A stretch of 12,532 nucleotides of DNA from Elusimicrobiales bacterium (GCA_026416895.1 JAOAEH010000056.1:1-12532); one strand, 5' to 3'; positions 1-8,912 are shown, counted from the stretch's first letter. Numbers and translations are program-made. The notes: generated by a model from the sequence alone, not told the origin.

Positions 1-521
1 TCAACTATATCAAGTAATTCTTCCTTTGCCTCATCACAACCAGCAACATCTTTAAACGTTACTCTGTTTTTTTTAGGATCAACTTGTCTTGCTCTTGATT
101 TTGCAAAATTCATTGCTTGCTTTCCAGCAACATTTGCTTGTCTAAAAAATATAAACCACCAAGCAAGTATAAATAAAATTATCCAACCAATATTGAATAA
201 AATTGTTGTTATCCAACTTCTATCAGGTACACCTTGGAAAACCTCAACACCTGCCTCTTCCATATCTTTAACTAGCTGAGGATCAGAAAGTGGTATTGTT
301 CTAAACTTTATAACTTTGCCATTTTCTAAAATTTCACCTCTCACAGTATCGTTAGATATATAAACTTTTTTTACTTGTTTCTCTTTAAGTTTCAACCTAA
401 AATAAGAATATGGAACCTCTTTTTCTCTTTCATTTATAATTAAACTGCTATAAATACCACCAAGAAGAATAAAAAATAAAAACCATATTATTATCTGTTT
501 AAATGTAGTATTTCTTTTCAT
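1..521 (-). CDS. ftsH: ATP-dependent zinc metalloprotease FtsH, N-terminal part (cut by window edge)
   Basis: FtsH is the membrane-anchored AAA+ protease that degrades short-lived and misassembled proteins, many of them in the inner membrane. The 173 visible codons start MKRNTTFKQ and give membrane helix 1 (about residues 8-27), a periplasmic domain of about 75 residues, and membrane helix 2 (about 104-126, rich in Trp and Phe). The family-typical linker FAKSRARQVD follows, then VTFKDVAGCDEAKEEL, which opens the AAA+ module. The Walker motifs and the HExxH zinc site lie beyond the left edge. The start ATG overlaps the hpt stop in ATGA (518-521), so the two are probably translationally coupled. 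AAAGGA at 531-536, nine bases upstream and inside hpt, is a usable Shine-Dalgarno. There is no sign of damage. The identification is firm because the linker and AAA+ entry sequence are near-diagnostic. Confidence 0.96.
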   Translation of the reverse strand, partial: MKRNTTFKQIIIWFLFFILLGGIYSSLIINEREKEVPYSYFRLKLKEKQVKKVYISNDTVRGEILENGKVIKFRTIPLSDPQLVKDMEEAGVEVFQGVPDRSWITTILFNIGWIILFILAWWFIFFRQANVAGKQAMNFAKSRARQVDPKKNRVTFKDVAGCDEAKEELLDIV

Positions 522-1048
522 ATGACCTCATCCTTTAAAACCCCTATATAAGGTAAATTCCTATAATATTCTTTATAGTCTAATCCATATCCCACTACAA
601 ATTTATTTGGAATATCAAAACCTACATATTTAAGCTTAACTCTAACCTTGCGACAAGAAGGTTTATTAAGAAGAGTGCAAACTTCTAAAGAAGCAGGTTT
701 TCTTGCCTTCATGTTTTTAACAAGATAATTTATTGTAAGACCTGTGTCAACTATATCTTCTACTATTAATACATCCTTGCCTTCTATGGACTGTTTAAGA
801 TCTAAAAGTATTCTAACTACACCACTTGATTGTTTACCATCATAAGAAGATATCATCATAAAATCAATATTTAAATTCAACTTTACATTTTTCACAAGAT
901 CAGAAATGAACATAAAACAGCCTTTTAAAACTCCAACCATAAAAAGATTCTTATTTTTATAATCTAAACTTATCATTCTTGCAAGCTCATTAACTCTTTT
1001 TGATATAACTTCTTTTGAAAATAATATCTCCTTTATATCTTTGTGCAT
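518..1048 (-). CDS. hpt: Hypoxanthine phosphoribosyltransferase
   Basis: This cytoplasmic purine-salvage enzyme transfers the phosphoribosyl group of PRPP to hypoxanthine (often also guanine), giving IMP or GMP. The 176-residue length is normal for the family. The PRPP-binding loop is VLIVEDIVDTGLT at residues 103-115, with the acidic pair E107/D108 and D111. The flexible catalytic loop carries SSYDG at 67-71. The C-terminal signature FVVGYGLDY, then YRNLPYIGVL (from about 160), is characteristic of bacterial Hpt and provides the base and pyrophosphate contacts. Only a weak AAAGGT at 11-base spacing precedes the ATG, and 25 bases separate it from rlmB. It overlaps ftsH by four bases. The hpt-ftsH order is conserved in many phyla, usually with tilS upstream; here rlmB takes that place. 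Confidence 0.97.
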   Translation of the reverse strand: MHKDIKEILFSKEVISKRVNELARMISLDYKNKNLFMVGVLKGCFMFISDLVKNVKLNLNIDFMMISSYDGKQSSGVVRILLDLKQSIEGKDVLIVEDIVDTGLTINYLVKNMKARKPASLEVCTLLNKPSCRKVRVKLKYVGFDIPNKFVVGYGLDYKEYYRNLPYIGVLKDEVI

Positions 1049-1073
1049 AATAATATTTTACCTTTTTAATTGA

Positions 1074-1796
1074 TTAAATTCTTCTCCTTATTTCATACAT
1101 CAATATAGCTGAAGCAACAGAAACATTTAAACTATCAAATTCTTTTATTTGAGGAATAGAAACTACTTCATCACAATGTTGAAGTGTTTTTATCCTTATC
1201 CCTTCTCCTTCAGATCCTACTACTAACACAATAGGAAAATTAAAATTAATTTTCCTAATATCCTTACCTGAAGGAGAAGACCCATAAATCCAAAAGCCTT
1301 TTGATTTTAAATACTCTAGTGATGAATTAAGATTTATAACCCTAATAAATTTAATTAGCTCTACTGCTCCAGATGCTATTTTCTCTACTGTTGGAGTTAT
1401 CTGACAGTTTCTATCTTGAGAAAAGATTATTGCTGAAAAACCGAAACATGCAGAATTCCTTATTATACTTCCAAAATTCTGTGGATCACTAACACCATCT
1501 ACAGCTAACCAACACAAACTTTTTATATCAAAAAACTCTTCAATAGCATCATCTATGGAATAAAATTTTACCTCATCAATTTCTAAAACAATATTTTGAT
1601 GATTAGCATAATGAGTTAACTTATCCAATAACTTTTTTGGAGCAAATTGAACAGATACTTTTTTCTTATTAGCAAGTTTTATAATATCCATAAGTTTTGA
1701 ACCACTTGAATTTTCTACTATTAAACGATAAATCTTTCTTTTTGATTTATCTAAAGCCTCTTTTACAGTATTAATTCCATATATATACTTAGACAT
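1074..1796 (-). CDS. rlmB: 23S rRNA (guanosine-2'-O-)-methyltransferase RlmB, TrmH/SpoU family
   Basis: RlmB 2'-O-methylates a conserved guanosine (G2251 in E. coli numbering) of 23S rRNA using S-adenosylmethionine. At 240 residues it has the full two-domain layout. The N-terminal RNA-binding domain runs from about 4 to 75 and starts YIYGINTVKEAL, the typical opening of this subgroup. The SPOUT methyltransferase domain follows from about 95. All three SpoU motifs are present: NFGSIIRNS at 107-115 with the catalytic-type Arg113, VGSEGEGI at 193-200, and SLNVSVA at 222-228. The knot-forming motifs indicate a functional enzyme. TrmH-family paralogues with other RNA targets are the main alternative; the N-terminal domain and motif spelling favour RlmB. 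No clear Shine-Dalgarno precedes the start, which lies 10 bases after the upstream gene's stop, consistent with translational coupling. Confidence 0.92.
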   Translation of the reverse strand: MSKYIYGINTVKEALDKSKRKIYRLIVENSSGSKLMDIIKLANKKKVSVQFAPKKLLDKLTHYANHQNIVLEIDEVKFYSIDDAIEEFFDIKSLCWLAVDGVSDPQNFGSIIRNSACFGFSAIIFSQDRNCQITPTVEKIASGAVELIKFIRVINLNSSLEYLKSKGFWIYGSSPSGKDIRKINFNFPIVLVVGSEGEGIRIKTLQHCDEVVSIPQIKEFDSLNVSVASAILMYEIRRRI

Positions 1797-1806
1797 GTTA
1801 AGATAA

Positions 1807-3447
1807 TTAAAGTGTTAAAATATGTTTTTCCTTGTCTACAGATATAATATAAAGCATAGCAGCAACAAGCTGAGTTGAATTTACAAGCCTCATATAATCA
1901 AAATCAAAATGTATTTGATATGAATCATAATTATTGCTATCTAAATATAAAAAACCAACTAAATCTCCTTTTTCATTCCTTATAGAATAATAACATCTCT
2001 TTTTTAAAATATAATTGCCTAAAATTTTTGTAACAATCCATATAATAGGATATTCATCTTTTATTTCCATAAATTTAGTATTATCCTCATCAAAGAAAAT
2101 ATACTTTCTTTTCCAAAATCCAACTCTTTTAATTTTAATAGCATCTTTTCCTTTAGCATCTTTTACGATGAAAGATTCATTCTCATTATTTACAACCTGA
2201 GCAATTTCATTCATCTGAGGGTCTTTTAAAATTAACTTTAATGGGGTTCTTTTTTTAACAATGTAACACCACACATAAACTAATAAAAACGGAATTTCAA
2301 CAAAAGAAAGAATATAATTCCCAAACGGAATTGATAAAAATATATAATAAAAGATATTACTATCAAACAAAGAAATAAAACTCCAAGCTAAATGGAAAAA
2401 TATCAATAATATAAGAGATGATGAATATATCGAATGATAAGGATAAGTAATAGAGGCTGATAAAAACTGACCAGTTCTAGTTATTATCTGATAAATAGTC
2501 TCTTTCGATGTTTTAACTCTTGTTATTATAAATGGAAATAAAAAATCAGCTGGAAGTTCTTTTGGATACGGCTTAATCTTTAAGTTGGTATATTTGGAAA
2601 ACTTAAATTTAAAAAATAGAGAAGCCACAATATATAAAAAAATAAGAATAAGAGAAAAATATGGAGATAAAGGTTTTCTTTCAATAACTAATTTTACATT
2701 TTGACGGTGAGATTTAAAATATTCTGATAAGTTTTGCAAAAAAGTTTTTTCTACAACTTGTTTTTCTGATTCAACTTTCTCTAATTCTATAACTTCAGAA
2801 GATTTATTAATATCTTCAAATTTTATTGTTTCTGTATCAGAAGATATTTGATTAGTAGAAATAAATGAATAAGTAGAAGAATCTAGCGAAGATGTAGATA
2901 AAACTTTTTCTGATATTAAAACATACTGAAGATTAGTATCTTCTATAGGTTTAGGCTTTGAAATATTTTTTTTAGGTTTTGGTTGTGGTTTAGCAATTTC
3001 AATAGATTCTCCCTCTTTCCTAAAAGTAAATATCATTTTTTTAAATGAATCTTCATCAATTCCACTAGACACAAATGAATATGTCAAACCATCATAACTA
3101 AAAAGAGCAATTGTACTCTCCTTTTTATCTCGATAAGTAAAATAATAAGCTTTAGATTTTGTATGAATATTTGTAACTTTAACTGAACTTGGTTTTAAAG
3201 CTTTAGCTTCTATCTGTTGTCTTTGTTCTTCAAGTCGAGATTTAATATAAAAATCCGAAAGTTCATCCTCTAGCTTTATAAACTCTGCATAACTAGAACC
3301 TTTTTCTATTTTTAAAGAAGAGTTAGGATCGCTTCCCTTTGTTGAATTCCAACCGCTCTCAAAATCAAAAACAAATGAATCAACTTTATATACTTCACTC
3401 CAAAATTTAATATTAAATATAACTAAAAAAACAATAAATAAATTCAT
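1807..3447 (-). CDS. Unrecognised membrane protein: signal peptide, periplasmic domain, Pro/Lys linker, three or four membrane helices, possible LURP/scramblase-like C-terminus
   Basis: I do not recognise this 546-residue protein. A hydrophobic leader (1-16) looks like a signal peptide or anchor. Residues 20-148 form a compact, probably extracytoplasmic domain. A Pro/Lys-rich linker (152-171) leads to a long Ser/Glu-rich stretch (about 172-258). Hydrophobic segments lie at about 262-281, 342-362 and 366-397; the last is long enough for one tilted or two short helices. Lys/Arg-rich stretches after the first and last segments (280-295, 398-404) suggest cytoplasmic sides, putting the C-terminal domain (about 402-546) in the cytoplasm. 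That domain alternates short beta-like stretches and ends in a hydrophobic helix (523-537). This pattern recalls the tubby/LURP-one/scramblase-like fold, but that is only an inference. A possible promoter precedes it at 3477-3482, and no Shine-Dalgarno is visible. Confidence 0.85.
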   Translation of the reverse strand: MNLFIVFLVIFNIKFWSEVYKVDSFVFDFESGWNSTKGSDPNSSLKIEKGSSYAEFIKLEDELSDFYIKSRLEEQRQQIEAKALKPSSVKVTNIHTKSKAYYFTYRDKKESTIALFSYDGLTYSFVSSGIDEDSFKKMIFTFRKEGESIEIAKPQPKPKKNISKPKPIEDTNLQYVLISEKVLSTSSLDSSTYSFISTNQISSDTETIKFEDINKSSEVIELEKVESEKQVVEKTFLQNLSEYFKSHRQNVKLVIERKPLSPYFSLILIFLYIVASLFFKFKFSKYTNLKIKPYPKELPADFLFPFIITRVKTSKETIYQIITRTGQFLSASITYPYHSIYSSSLILLIFFHLAWSFISLFDSNIFYYIFLSIPFGNYILSFVEIPFLLVYVWCYIVKKRTPLKLILKDPQMNEIAQVVNNENESFIVKDAKGKDAIKIKRVGFWKRKYIFFDEDNTKFMEIKDEYPIIWIVTKILGNYILKKRCYYSIRNEKGDLVGFLYLDSNNYDSYQIHFDFDYMRLVNSTQLVAAMLYIISVDKEKHILTL

Positions 3448-3476
3448 ACTGCTAAATCAAAGGACTAATAATCTAT

Positions 3477-3482
3477 ATTATA
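3477..3482 (-). promoter_or_regulatory. Candidate -10 box (TATAAT) upstream of the 546-residue membrane protein
   Basis: A perfect TATAAT on the minus strand sits in the 47-base gap after the squalene/phytoene synthase gene and would start transcription about 22 bases before the next ATG. The matching -35 region is poor (TTAAAC at 18-base spacing, inside the preceding gene). In such A+T-rich DNA a TATAAT by chance is common, so this is a weak candidate for an internal operon promoter. Confidence 0.3.
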
Positions 3483-3494
3483 ACAAAAATCTTT

Positions 3495-4502
3495 CTATGA
3501 GTTTAAAGAAAGCATAAGAACTTCCCTTCTAAACCGATAACCTTGAGAAAAAACCGAATTGCTTAATAAGAAAGGGGATTTGATAAGCGTTTTATAAACA
3601 GAAAACTTAGATATTTTAATTTTAGATTTGAGAGGATTTTTTTCATAAACTAACTGAAGTGTATCCATAGCCCAATATATAGGCCAGATAAGAGAAAGCT
3701 TAAGTGTAAATTCAGATGAATCTATAGCAGAAATAAGTTTTTCAGATTCATCAAAAAAATCAACACAAATTATCATAATCGACTTTATAAAATCCTTAAT
3801 TTTACAAATAGATAAAGGATTTTTAAGTTCTTCTATATTTATATTTTTTTCTCGTAAGTATGAAGAGGGTATGTAACATCTTCCTTTATATATATCTTCA
3901 CTGAGATCTTTAAGTATATTTGTATATTGAAGTGCTTTACCTATTCTATAAGCAGACGAGTATAGATTTATTTTAAAAATAGATGGTTTATAAGTTTTAT
4001 ATACATTATACCAATATATTGCTGGCATGCCCCCAATTAAAGATACATATCTATCTAAAATCTGCATATTTTCTATACATCCATCTTTAAAATCAAATAT
4101 ATCTATGCTCATACCTTTAAAAAGACTACATATCAATTTTTTAAAAATACTTATATCATAAAAAGAAACATTAGATTTAAAATATTTTATTATCTCACCT
4201 AAATTTATAACAAGTTCAGATTCATATTTGTTCATATTTTGAGTTAAATCTTTTAAAAAATTATATGAAAAAAAATTTAAAGAATCCTCAAAAACAAAAT
4301 CTTTCACAGCTTCAATAAATTTAAACTTAATTTTATTATCAAGGCTACTATTATCAACAACACTATCCATTGCCCTTGCAACAAGATAACCATATGAAAG
4401 CATGTATCTAATATATGGTGGCATAATAATAAAACTGAAATTAAGCGTACGAGATGTCTTTTTTAAAAGAAGAAGGTGATACGAAGGTATTTTAAAATTC
4501 AT
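3495..4502 (-). CDS. Squalene/phytoene synthase family protein (head-to-head prenyl diphosphate condensing enzyme)
   Basis: Enzymes of this family join two C15 or C20 prenyl diphosphates head to head, making (dehydro)squalene or phytoene, precursors of hopanoids and carotenoids. Both Mg-diphosphate binding motifs are present: RAMDSVVD (R43, D46, D50) and the second, very typical TNILKDLSED at 194-203, followed by YKGRCYIP (205-212). FSF near residues 22-24 fits the family's N-terminal motif. Length (335) is slightly above the usual 280-310. The sequence DSVVD within VARAMD looks closer to squalene-synthase-like enzymes than to classic phytoene synthases, but the product cannot be read from sequence. 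No desaturase, HpnC partner or cyclase is in the window. The gene starts three bases after the upstream gene's stop with no Shine-Dalgarno, so translation is probably coupled. Both Asp motifs are intact, so activity is likely. Confidence 0.88.
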   Translation of the reverse strand: MNFKIPSYHLLLLKKTSRTLNFSFIIMPPYIRYMLSYGYLVARAMDSVVDNSSLDNKIKFKFIEAVKDFVFEDSLNFFSYNFLKDLTQNMNKYESELVINLGEIIKYFKSNVSFYDISIFKKLICSLFKGMSIDIFDFKDGCIENMQILDRYVSLIGGMPAIYWYNVYKTYKPSIFKINLYSSAYRIGKALQYTNILKDLSEDIYKGRCYIPSSYLREKNINIEELKNPLSICKIKDFIKSIMIICVDFFDESEKLISAIDSSEFTLKLSLIWPIYWAMDTLQLVYEKNPLKSKIKISKFSVYKTLIKSPFLLSNSVFSQGYRFRREVLMLSLNS

Positions 4503-4505
4503 AAT

Positions 4506-7394
4506 TCAAATTTCAACAAAAATAAAACCTTTACCATCTTGAACTAATACAACCAAATTATAATTGCTTCTAACCCATTTAATATATTTTTTTTCTAAAA
4601 CTTTAACCATACTATTTATCTCTTTCCAGTTAATTCCATCTACATCAACAGAAAAGTATGGTATATTCATAGCTACTATATTGTGAAAAAAATGAGTTCC
4701 ATATGATGGCTCAACGTTAAAGTTTTTAAAAGCTACTTCAATAATAGTTTTTGACATAGATATATCATTCCACTTTACAGGAATCCCAAGATATCTATCA
4801 CTGCTACCCCATCTACCAGGTCCAATAAGTATGTATCTTCTGTTTTCTTTTTTACATATACTGTTTATCTCTGAAATTTCCTTTGCAATATCAAATGTCT
4901 CCATATTGTTAAAAGAATCCTCTTTCACATAAACAATATCAATGATATCATTAATAAAAGAATTTCCAACAGCTTTATTAGATTCAACTATCTTTTTAGA
5001 ATTTTTATAATCAATATTATATTTTTTACTATAAAATTTTGAAACAAGATTTCTAACTTGAAGAAGATAAAGCGACATATAAGAATTAGAACAATCCATA
5101 TCAAAAGCAAACTCAATTTCAACATTACTACCCATATAATCAGTTATTCTATTTACTATATCAACAAAAACTTTATTAAGAAAAAAGTTTTCAGATCTTA
5201 TAATAGGAAAAATAGTTAAAAGTGGAATACCATTTTTAATATATCCATCAACAATTTTATCATCATCAATAAAATAAGTTGAATAAAGTAATTTCATTTC
5301 TGGAGATGGTTCTATACTTTCAACATCTATTTCTTTTATACTAGAACAACCAAAATAAGAAAGAGATGTTTGTTTGTCAAGAGAAATTCCAATAATTTTT
5401 TTTTGAGAATTTTTAACAATCTCTGAATTATTTGATAATTGGTGTATTATATTTGGATATAAAGGAGAATATCTCATAAAATACTTTCCACTTACAACTA
5501 CTTCTCCAAGCCCTGCTGCAATGTGAATTATTGGATCTTCAGATTTCAATGGATGTATTGGATAAAAATTACAAGATTGAATTACACCAGAAAGTAATGG
5601 GAAATAATAACCCTTAATATACTCTCTACCCACAACTTCTTGAATGATAATTGACATTTTTTCTTCATCAGGAATCAATGGATTCATCTTCCTAAATTCT
5701 TTAGCTTCAGCAGAATAAATAGAAGCATATATAAGCTTGATCGCTTTCTCAATTAAACTAACCATTTCAGACAATTTTTCAACCTTTGGTATCATAAAAG
5801 TCTTGTATATTCCTGCAAAAGGATAATTTTTAGAATCTTCAAGTATTGAAGAAGATCTAACAGCAATAGGACCTTTAATTTTTTCTACAAGCGATACAAT
5901 GTCTCTTAAAGCATAGTCTGGAAGATTTACATTTTCAAATATTTTTGAAAGTTCTATCTCAGAATAATCTCCAGATATAAAACTATCTAAATTGTTATGC
6001 TCTATAAAAAAATCAAACACATCAGATGCAATTACGACAGAATTAGGAGTCTTTACTTTAATACCATACATCTCGTCAGGGATCATATCCTTTCCAAGAA
6101 GATAATTCAAAAAAGCAAGTCCTCTAGCTTTTCCACCTACCGAGCCATTTCCAATTTTAGCAAAAGGAATATCTGAGGAATATCTATTTCTGTCAAATTT
6201 AACAATAGCACCAAGATGAGTTCTATACATAAATTGATGTATAGTTTCAATTAAGTAATTTCTAATTTCAGATGTATTTGAAAATTCCTCTATTTTTTTA
6301 GGTTTTATCTTATAAGCTATTTCGAACTCAGTTCTGGCAAGAAGCCATTTTGAAAAATGATTTCTAGAAGCATGATATAAAAGGGATTTTTCCGGAATTA
6401 CTTTAAGAACTTTTATCATAGATTGTAAATCATAAGCACGAGCAATTTCTTTACCTGTACCATCATCAAAAACAAAATCACCAAATCCAAAATATCTTGT
6501 AATAAAATTTCTTAATTGTTTAGAAAGATCTGATGAGTTTTTGTTAAGAAAAGATGAACCTATACTTAAAGCTTTCTTCTCATAAATCTGATTAGATGAC
6601 TGAACTAAAACAGGCATATCCGGGATTTTTTCTTTTATTTTTCTTGCAAGCAATAAACCTGCTTTCTCTTGTGAGTTTCCTCCAGGATATTCTACATCTG
6701 TTATAACTCCAAGAAGATTATTATGGTAGTGTTCAAAAAAATTCCAAGCATCATAATAATTATTGAAAAGCACAATTTTTGGACGAGCTCGCATTCTAAG
6801 AAGTTTTCTTGATGAACTCATATCATCAGCCATAACTATTTGCATTTGTTTTATCATCTCATTATATATTATCGGCAAATACATAGAATAAAATCTTATA
6901 TTATCTTCTACAAGCATAACACATTGAACCCCGAAAGAAAGATCATGTTTTAGATTAATTTTATCTTCAACTAAATTTATTATAGAAGAAAATATTCGAG
7001 TGTCTCCTTGCCAAAGAAACAAATAATCAATCTTTTTTTTAACTTCATCACTTAACAGATTAATATCTTGAAGACTAAAAGATAATATAACAAGAGGGGT
7101 TGAATAATCAACTTTTACTGTTTTAACAAAGCTATCCATATCGAATTCCGCACTCTGGATAACTAAAATAATAAGATCAAATTTATTTTTTTCAAGTATT
7201 TTCAATGCATCATCAATATTTTTAGCCTTTTCTATACCAATATTATCTCTTGCATAATATCCAAAGCCAAGAGTATCTAAAAATATATCATCATCTATAA
7301 ACATAAAAGAATCGTATAAAGAAGCAACTATAAGAATATTTTTTATTCTAAAAGGCATGAGTTTCTCGAATATCTCATTGCCTCTAATCTCCAT
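4506..7394 (-). CDS. Tandem receiver-like / PEP synthase-type nucleotide-binding domain protein, no phosphohistidine domain
   Basis: A 962-residue protein. Residues about 17-145 look like a degenerate receiver domain. Residues about 157-305 look like an intact response-regulator receiver: acidic pair E163/D164 in LVEDN, phosphoacceptor D233 in ITDVEYP, S266 in VLVQSS and K285 in FLNKN. After a linker, the PEP synthase/PPDK N-terminal (ATP-binding) region starts at GSVGGKARGL (417-426), continues with AVRSSSILED (511-520) and PFAGIYKTF (525-533), and closes with VEIEFAFD (758-765) and LLQVRNL (777-783). The tail contains GPGRWGSSDRYLG (858-870) and SYGTHFFHN (897-905), which I associate with large 'PEP/pyruvate-binding domain' proteins. 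The catalytic-His swivel domain and the PEP-binding barrel of true PEP synthase are absent, so the reaction is unknown. The start has GGAG at 7400-7403 with a five-base gap. It heads the left-hand operon. Confidence 0.87.
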   Translation of the reverse strand: MEIRGNEIFEKLMPFRIKNILIVASLYDSFMFIDDDIFLDTLGFGYYARDNIGIEKAKNIDDALKILEKNKFDLIILVIQSAEFDMDSFVKTVKVDYSTPLVILSFSLQDINLLSDEVKKKIDYLFLWQGDTRIFSSIINLVEDKINLKHDLSFGVQCVMLVEDNIRFYSMYLPIIYNEMIKQMQIVMADDMSSSRKLLRMRARPKIVLFNNYYDAWNFFEHYHNNLLGVITDVEYPGGNSQEKAGLLLARKIKEKIPDMPVLVQSSNQIYEKKALSIGSSFLNKNSSDLSKQLRNFITRYFGFGDFVFDDGTGKEIARAYDLQSMIKVLKVIPEKSLLYHASRNHFSKWLLARTEFEIAYKIKPKKIEEFSNTSEIRNYLIETIHQFMYRTHLGAIVKFDRNRYSSDIPFAKIGNGSVGGKARGLAFLNYLLGKDMIPDEMYGIKVKTPNSVVIASDVFDFFIEHNNLDSFISGDYSEIELSKIFENVNLPDYALRDIVSLVEKIKGPIAVRSSSILEDSKNYPFAGIYKTFMIPKVEKLSEMVSLIEKAIKLIYASIYSAEAKEFRKMNPLIPDEEKMSIIIQEVVGREYIKGYYFPLLSGVIQSCNFYPIHPLKSEDPIIHIAAGLGEVVVSGKYFMRYSPLYPNIIHQLSNNSEIVKNSQKKIIGISLDKQTSLSYFGCSSIKEIDVESIEPSPEMKLLYSTYFIDDDKIVDGYIKNGIPLLTIFPIIRSENFFLNKVFVDIVNRITDYMGSNVEIEFAFDMDCSNSYMSLYLLQVRNLVSKFYSKKYNIDYKNSKKIVESNKAVGNSFINDIIDIVYVKEDSFNNMETFDIAKEISEINSICKKENRRYILIGPGRWGSSDRYLGIPVKWNDISMSKTIIEVAFKNFNVEPSYGTHFFHNIVAMNIPYFSVDVDGINWKEINSMVKVLEKKYIKWVRSNYNLVVLVQDGKGFIFVEI

Positions 7395-7403
7395 AAAATC
7401 TCC

Positions 7404-7448
7404 AAAATAAAAAACCCCGGATGTTATATAAAAATATATCCGGGGTTT
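7404..7448 (-). terminator. Intrinsic terminator after gdhA
   Basis: A perfect 11-base inverted repeat, AAACCCCGGAT (7412-7422) against ATCCGGGGTTT (7438-7448), encloses a 15-base A+T-rich loop. On the minus strand the stem is followed by a run of T broken once (7404-7414), the classic Rho-independent layout. It lies 10 bases past the gdhA stop. The GC-rich stem stands out strongly in this A+T-rich sequence. The T-run ends just before the ribosome site of the next gene. Confidence 0.92.
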
Positions 7449-7451
7449 AAA
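7423..7451 (-). promoter_or_regulatory. Candidate promoter embedded in the gdhA terminator, for the downstream operon
   Basis: On the minus strand TTTAAA (7446-7451; 4 of 6 matches to TTGACA) is followed after exactly 17 bases by TATAAC (7423-7428; 5 of 6 matches to TATAAT). Transcription would begin near 7416, giving a leader of about 22 bases that contains the GGAG ribosome site. The elements overlap the right arm and loop of the terminator hairpin. The spacing is ideal, but the base composition makes chance matches likely. Confidence 0.35.
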
Positions 7452-7458
7452 GAACTTA

Positions 7459-8850
<1,392 letters not shown>

Positions 8851-8853
8851 TTA

Positions 8854-8866
8854 AGAGCAATGCTCT
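8854..8866. repeat. 13-base palindrome in the gdhA leader (possible operator or small hairpin)
   Basis: AGAGCA-A-TGCTCT is a perfect inverted repeat with 6-base arms around a single central base. It begins about two bases after the predicted gdhA transcription start and ends before the Shine-Dalgarno. It could be a repressor operator or a short 5'-end hairpin (five pairs with a three-base loop). It is not a terminator for anmK, because the strand downstream carries A's, not T's. Confidence 0.55.
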
Positions 8867-8874
8867 CATAACCT

Positions 8875-8903
8875 ATGTTACAAATCTATTTATAAAAAGT
8901 CAA
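8875..8903 (-). promoter_or_regulatory. Predicted gdhA promoter
   Basis: TTGACT (8898-8903; 5 of 6 matches) and TAACAT (8875-8880; 4 of 6 matches) are separated by exactly 17 bases on the minus strand. They lie in the 86-base gap between anmK and gdhA, with a predicted start near 8868. This is the best sigma-70-type promoter I can see in the window. Confidence 0.6.
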
Positions 8904-8912
8904 TATTTAAAA

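Noticed and set aside
2015..2200. Open frame of 61 codons on the plus strand
   Set aside because: It lies wholly antisense to the membrane protein gene, has no ribosome site and reads as low-complexity hydrophobic sequence with no motif.
4506..7394. Annotation as a complete phosphoenolpyruvate synthase or pyruvate phosphate dikinase
   Set aside because: There is no TSH-type phosphohistidine motif or PEP-binding barrel; after the ATP-binding part the protein has a different C-terminal extension.
8854..8866. Palindrome in the gdhA leader considered as an anmK terminator
   Set aside because: The stem is short with a tiny loop, and on the minus strand it is followed by TAAAAAA, not by T's.
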